Source of the DNA: an uncultured Bacteroidales bacterium
Lineage (GTDB): Bacteria; Bacteroidota; Bacteroidia; Bacteroidales; JAUNSR01
NCBI GenBank assembly: GCA_947074245.1
Contig: CAMTOW010000067.1
Coordinates: 1-8,700 of the forward strand
Reading direction: 5' to 3'
DNA: 8,700 bases
In this document: positions 6,671-8,700 of the stretch, one piece after another
Position numbering within the stretch: the first letter of the stretch is position 1
Layout of the letters: each line of letters begins with the position of its first letter
Made by a program: the position numbers and the translations under genes
The notes under the pieces: generated by a model
Told to the model about the DNA's origin: nothing
Seen by the model: the letters and a program-made list of their open reading frames with translations, nothing else
Databases searched by the model: none

Positions 6671-6734
6671 ACCACCCTTTATCAACAATGGATACCCGAT
6701 AGAAGACAGACTCTGTTTTATACAGAATACATAG

Positions 6735-6762
6735 TTATCAACAAAAAAGCCAGTTATCAACA
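6735..6762 (+). repeat. Third pair of TTATCAACA boxes
   Basis: Copies at 6735-6743 and 6754-6762, starts 19 bases apart (about two helical turns). The second copy lies in the loop of a bulged hairpin formed by AAAAAGCC (6744-6751) and GGCCTTTTT (6765-6773), which may be chance. Confidence 0.75.
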
Positions 6763-6844
6763 ACGGCCTTTTTCTGTCGGATTTCGATATGAATCTTGTT
6801 TTTCAACACCCGATTATCCGCATTCCTCGATTCGCCTAAAAACA

Positions 6845-6880
6845 AAACGGACATCCTCGCCAATTCGAAGATGTCCGTTT
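6845..6880 (-). terminator. Intrinsic terminator of the sialidase gene
   Basis: AAACGGACATC (6845-6855) pairs perfectly with GATGTCCGTTT (6870-6880); three further pairs (TCG/CGA) close a 6-base loop. On the minus strand the hairpin is followed by a T-rich run (TTTTGTTTTT). It begins 17 bases past the sialidase stop and stops leftward transcription before it enters the candidate origin. Confidence 0.88.
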
Positions 6881-6897
6881 CAATGGGGATGCGATTA

Positions 6898-8472
6898 TTA
6901 GTTTGCCTCCAACCATTCCAGGTCGAATACGGCGAATTTTATTTTTTCATTTGCCTCAAAAATCACCCCGATCTTATTGTCCTTTAAACGTACCGGCACC
7001 GAATATTGAAATTCGGTATATCGGTTCCCATAGATCCGTTTTCGTACCGGCCAGGTTTCCCCGTCGTCATAACTCAATGCGATCGTTCCGTTGATTCGCA
7101 TCGGTGGCGTATTCTGATACGGTCGTTCTGTTTTTGCGTCTGTTAGATCTGAAGCCGGATTCGTAAACATCAGAACCGACTTTTCTTTTTTATTCAATCC
7201 GCTGTAGCGGGTCGTTCCTCCCTGACAAAGTGGATCGGGCAAGTCCGTTCGTACGATCGTTTTCCCGAATGCTGCCTTTTCTCCGTCAATATCTACCGGA
7301 ATGAATCCTCGGCTTCGGGTCACACGGTTGAAATTCCAGGGGCTCCATCCCTTTGGTGCCAAATCTTCATCCCCTTCGAAGCGATGACAACGTGCGTTGA
7401 TCAGAAAACTTCCGTCTCCGGTTTCAACCAGTTGGCTCTCATTTGTTCCATATTGCGATCTGCCTTCGAGAATCTGCCAGCTTTTTCCCAAATCATCCGA
7501 ATAAACCAGATAATTATACCATCCGTCAATTCCGCCTACCGCGTTGAATGGAATGATGATTCTTCCTTTATGTTTTCCGCTTTTCACCTGAATGGCGATT
7601 CCCGGTCCGCTTGCTTGGCTCGATACCTTCGGTAGCTTCACGTCAGCGGTGATATCGGTTTTTTCGCTCCAGGTCTCACCATTGTCCTTACTGCGCAATA
7701 CGAAGATACGCGTCACGTCGTCCCCTTCCGATCCGGTCTTTGTAATCACCTCGTGGGTTTTCGGCGGATATTGCTGAATGATCAGCAATACTTCGTTGCT
7801 TTCTTCCAAATAAATAGCCATCGGATTGTTCATGCTATACGATCCGTTCGATGCCACTACAATCATCTCGCTCCAGCTCTTTCCGTTGTCATCACTGTAT
7901 TTCATCAAGATGTCGTTCTCTTCGCAGTCCGTCGTGAAACTGTTTCGCGATTCAATGAATGTCAGGATTCGTCCGTTCGCCAAGACTGCTACCGATGGAA
8001 TTCGGAAACACGGATAATCCCTCTCTCCATAAGTGAAGATATCCGAGTAGGAGGGTCTCACGCCTTGGTAATAGGTACGCGCCATTAGTTCTACCGCGTT
8101 TTGAGCGATCTCTCCGCTGTTCTTACCTTTGATGTGTTTAGCGTTTTTATTTTTGCGTGACGGATTGACGAATACCGGCGTTCCGTGGTTTCGGATGCTT
8201 TCCGCATATCCGTTGTTCATATCGTCAAGAAGAAAAACTACGTCGGGTTTCTCTTCAAAACGATCAAATACCGAGAAGCTTAACTCTTTTTCCGTGATCA
8301 GTTCGTTGAATCTCTGTTTGCAGTTAGCGACAAGTGTGTCGTTGGTTGAGTGAAACATGACGTGATGCGTCAGGCGCGCGTCTTTATTAACCTCTTTTTT
8401 CGTCCAGAGTTCCTGTGCGTTTCCCGAGGCGATCAATGCAAACAACGAAAGGAATACAGTGTATTTTTTCAT
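6898..8472 (-). CDS. Secreted exo-alpha-sialidase (neuraminidase), GH33 type
   Basis: A 524-residue enzyme that releases terminal sialic acids from glycans, exported by a signal peptide (MKKYTVFLSLFALIASGNAQ, cleavage near 19/20) to the periplasm or beyond. The six-bladed propeller signature is clear: FRIP at 156-159 (Arg triad R157); Asp boxes SDDNGKSW (193-200), SKDNGETW (261-268), SDDLGKSW (325-332) and SYDDGETW (467-474). Predicted catalytic residues are D182, E345 in NESQ, R361, R422 in GTTRYS and Tyr490 in QYSVPV. E345 to R361 is 16 residues, as in well-studied bacterial sialidases. The protein ends with the typical KFAVFDLEWL. Residues 21-150 are not part of the propeller and I do not recognise them. 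An in-frame ATG at 8553 would place 27 residues before the signal peptide and lies upstream of the likely promoter, so it is rejected. No other sialic-acid gene adjoins it in the window. nanH-like, but I leave the symbol blank. Confidence 0.92.
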   Translation of the reverse strand: MKKYTVFLSLFALIASGNAQELWTKKEVNKDARLTHHVMFHSTNDTLVANCKQRFNELITEKELSFSVFDRFEEKPDVVFLLDDMNNGYAESIRNHGTPVFVNPSRKNKNAKHIKGKNSGEIAQNAVELMARTYYQGVRPSYSDIFTYGERDYPCFRIPSVAVLANGRILTFIESRNSFTTDCEENDILMKYSDDNGKSWSEMIVVASNGSYSMNNPMAIYLEESNEVLLIIQQYPPKTHEVITKTGSEGDDVTRIFVLRSKDNGETWSEKTDITADVKLPKVSSQASGPGIAIQVKSGKHKGRIIIPFNAVGGIDGWYNYLVYSDDLGKSWQILEGRSQYGTNESQLVETGDGSFLINARCHRFEGDEDLAPKGWSPWNFNRVTRSRGFIPVDIDGEKAAFGKTIVRTDLPDPLCQGGTTRYSGLNKKEKSVLMFTNPASDLTDAKTERPYQNTPPMRINGTIALSYDDGETWPVRKRIYGNRYTEFQYSVPVRLKDNKIGVIFEANEKIKFAVFDLEWLEAN

Positions 8473-8513
8473 GTGATGAGTTCGATAAGATGAATGTTTT
8501 TTTCTATTTATCA

Positions 8514-8545
8514 CAAATATATGACAAAACCGGGTAGGAAAGAAA
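8514..8545 (-). promoter_or_regulatory. Bacteroidota-type promoter of the sialidase gene
   Basis: On the minus strand TATATTTG (8521-8514) matches the -7 consensus TAnnTTTG exactly. TTTC (8545-8542), three of four bases of the -33 TTTG, lies 20 bases upstream, the usual spacing. Transcription would start near 8508, giving a leader of about 36 bases to the ATG at 8472. Confidence 0.65.
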
Positions 8546-8560
8546 TTATTCAATAGGTAG

Positions 8561-8592
8561 CCTTATTGCTAAAAAAATACAGCAAATAAAGG
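8561..8592. other. Imperfect inverted repeat upstream of the sialidase promoter
   Basis: CCTTATTGCT (8561-8570) and AGCAAATAAAGG (8581-8592) pair with two one-base bulges around a 10-base A-rich centre. It lies 16 bases upstream of the -33 box, so it could be a regulator site or the tail of an upstream gene's terminator. Weak. Confidence 0.3.
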
Positions 8593-8654
8593 TTGTTAGT
8601 AAAAATATTGCCAACAGTGCCCGATGATGACTCTTTTTATTTAATATACATACG

Positions 8655-8700
8655 AGATCGGAAGAGCACACGTCTGAACTCCAGTCACTCCGGAGAATCT
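8655..8700 (+). other. Illumina TruSeq adapter sequence (artefact)
   Basis: Bases 8655-8688 match the 34-base TruSeq read-1 3' adapter (begins AGATCGGAAGAGC, ends CCAGTCAC). Then an 8-base index TCCGGAGA (8689-8696), which I recall as i7 index D702, and ATCT, the start of the adapter's constant tail. It is library-derived, not genomic, and marks an untrimmed contig end. Confidence 0.98.

Larger units (their letters stand above)
6510..6822. other. Candidate chromosomal replication origin (oriC) with DnaA-box cluster
   Basis: Nine 9-mers resembling the DnaA box TTATCCACA lie on the plus strand. TTATCAACA occurs at 6588, 6598, 6679, 6735 and 6754; TTTTCAACA at 6512, 6542, 6552 and 6800. A tenth, TTATCCGCA, is at 6814. 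Two pairs are spaced exactly 10 bases apart, about one helical turn. An AT-rich core (6607-6678) lies inside the cluster and could be the unwinding element. I found no such 9-mers elsewhere in the window on either strand. The region is gene-free, between convergent genes that need no promoter here, and is flanked by two intrinsic terminators. Bacterial origins are intergenic DnaA-box clusters with an AT-rich element, and need not adjoin dnaA. Alternatives are a DnaA-titrating or reactivating locus (datA/DARS-like). No replication gene is visible, and a plasmid origin seems unlikely given the chromosomal neighbours. Confidence 0.72.

Noticed and set aside
6512..6762. CRISPR array or plasmid iterons
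   Set aside because: Repeats are only 9 bases with irregular spacing and no spacer units; there is no Rep gene and the neighbours are chromosomal housekeeping genes.
7753..8088. 111-codon plus-strand ORF
   Set aside because: Antisense to the sialidase catalytic region, with no start context or family resemblance.
8473..8553. Longer sialidase start at ATG 8553
   Set aside because: It would put 27 unrelated residues before a standard signal peptide and begins upstream of the likely promoter at 8514-8545.

Overview
The window looks like chromosomal DNA from a Bacteroidota species, most likely order Bacteroidales. It is AT-leaning. Start codons lack Shine-Dalgarno sequences, and a promoter fits the Bacteroides -33/-7 pattern (a perfect TAnnTTTG-type box ahead of the sialidase gene). 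The protein set also fits: short ArgB, M20 deacylase of the ArgE type, secreted sialidase. I cannot name the genus. The last 46 bases (8655-8700) are not biological. They match the Illumina TruSeq index adapter, so real sequence ends near 8654.

Layout: (1) 1-951, minus strand, the N-terminal 317 residues of an ArgE-type deacylase, cut by the window edge. (2) 952-1258, divergent intergenic space with a 22-bp dyad. (3) 1259-2344, plus strand, an orphan periplasmic substrate-binding lipoprotein of the siderophore/cobalamin class. (4) 2345-2601, intergenic, with a perfect 13-bp inverted repeat ahead of (5) 2602-4404, a long-chain acyl-CoA ligase. (6) 4433-5528, prfB (release factor 2), apparently co-transcribed with the ligase and containing the classic autoregulatory +1 frameshift site. 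(7) A long terminator-like hairpin, then (8) 5680-6450, argB, with its own strong terminator. (9) 6451-6897, a gene-free stretch carrying nine DnaA-box-like 9-mers on one strand around an AT-rich core, bracketed by two intrinsic terminators: a strong candidate chromosomal replication origin. (10) 6898-8472, minus strand, a secreted GH33-type exo-sialidase with an unrecognised N-terminal region and its own promoter and terminator.

Functionally, argE and argB both belong to arginine biosynthesis (in Bacteroides this pathway is known to use N-succinyl intermediates). The acyl-CoA ligase feeds lipid metabolism, prfB is core translation, and the sialidase suggests a host-associated, mucin- or glycan-foraging life. 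There is no mobile element, CRISPR array or phage gene. The most interesting element is the candidate oriC at about 6510-6822. Next is the prfB frameshift site, whose perfect internal Shine-Dalgarno contrasts with the SD-free starts of all neighbouring genes.
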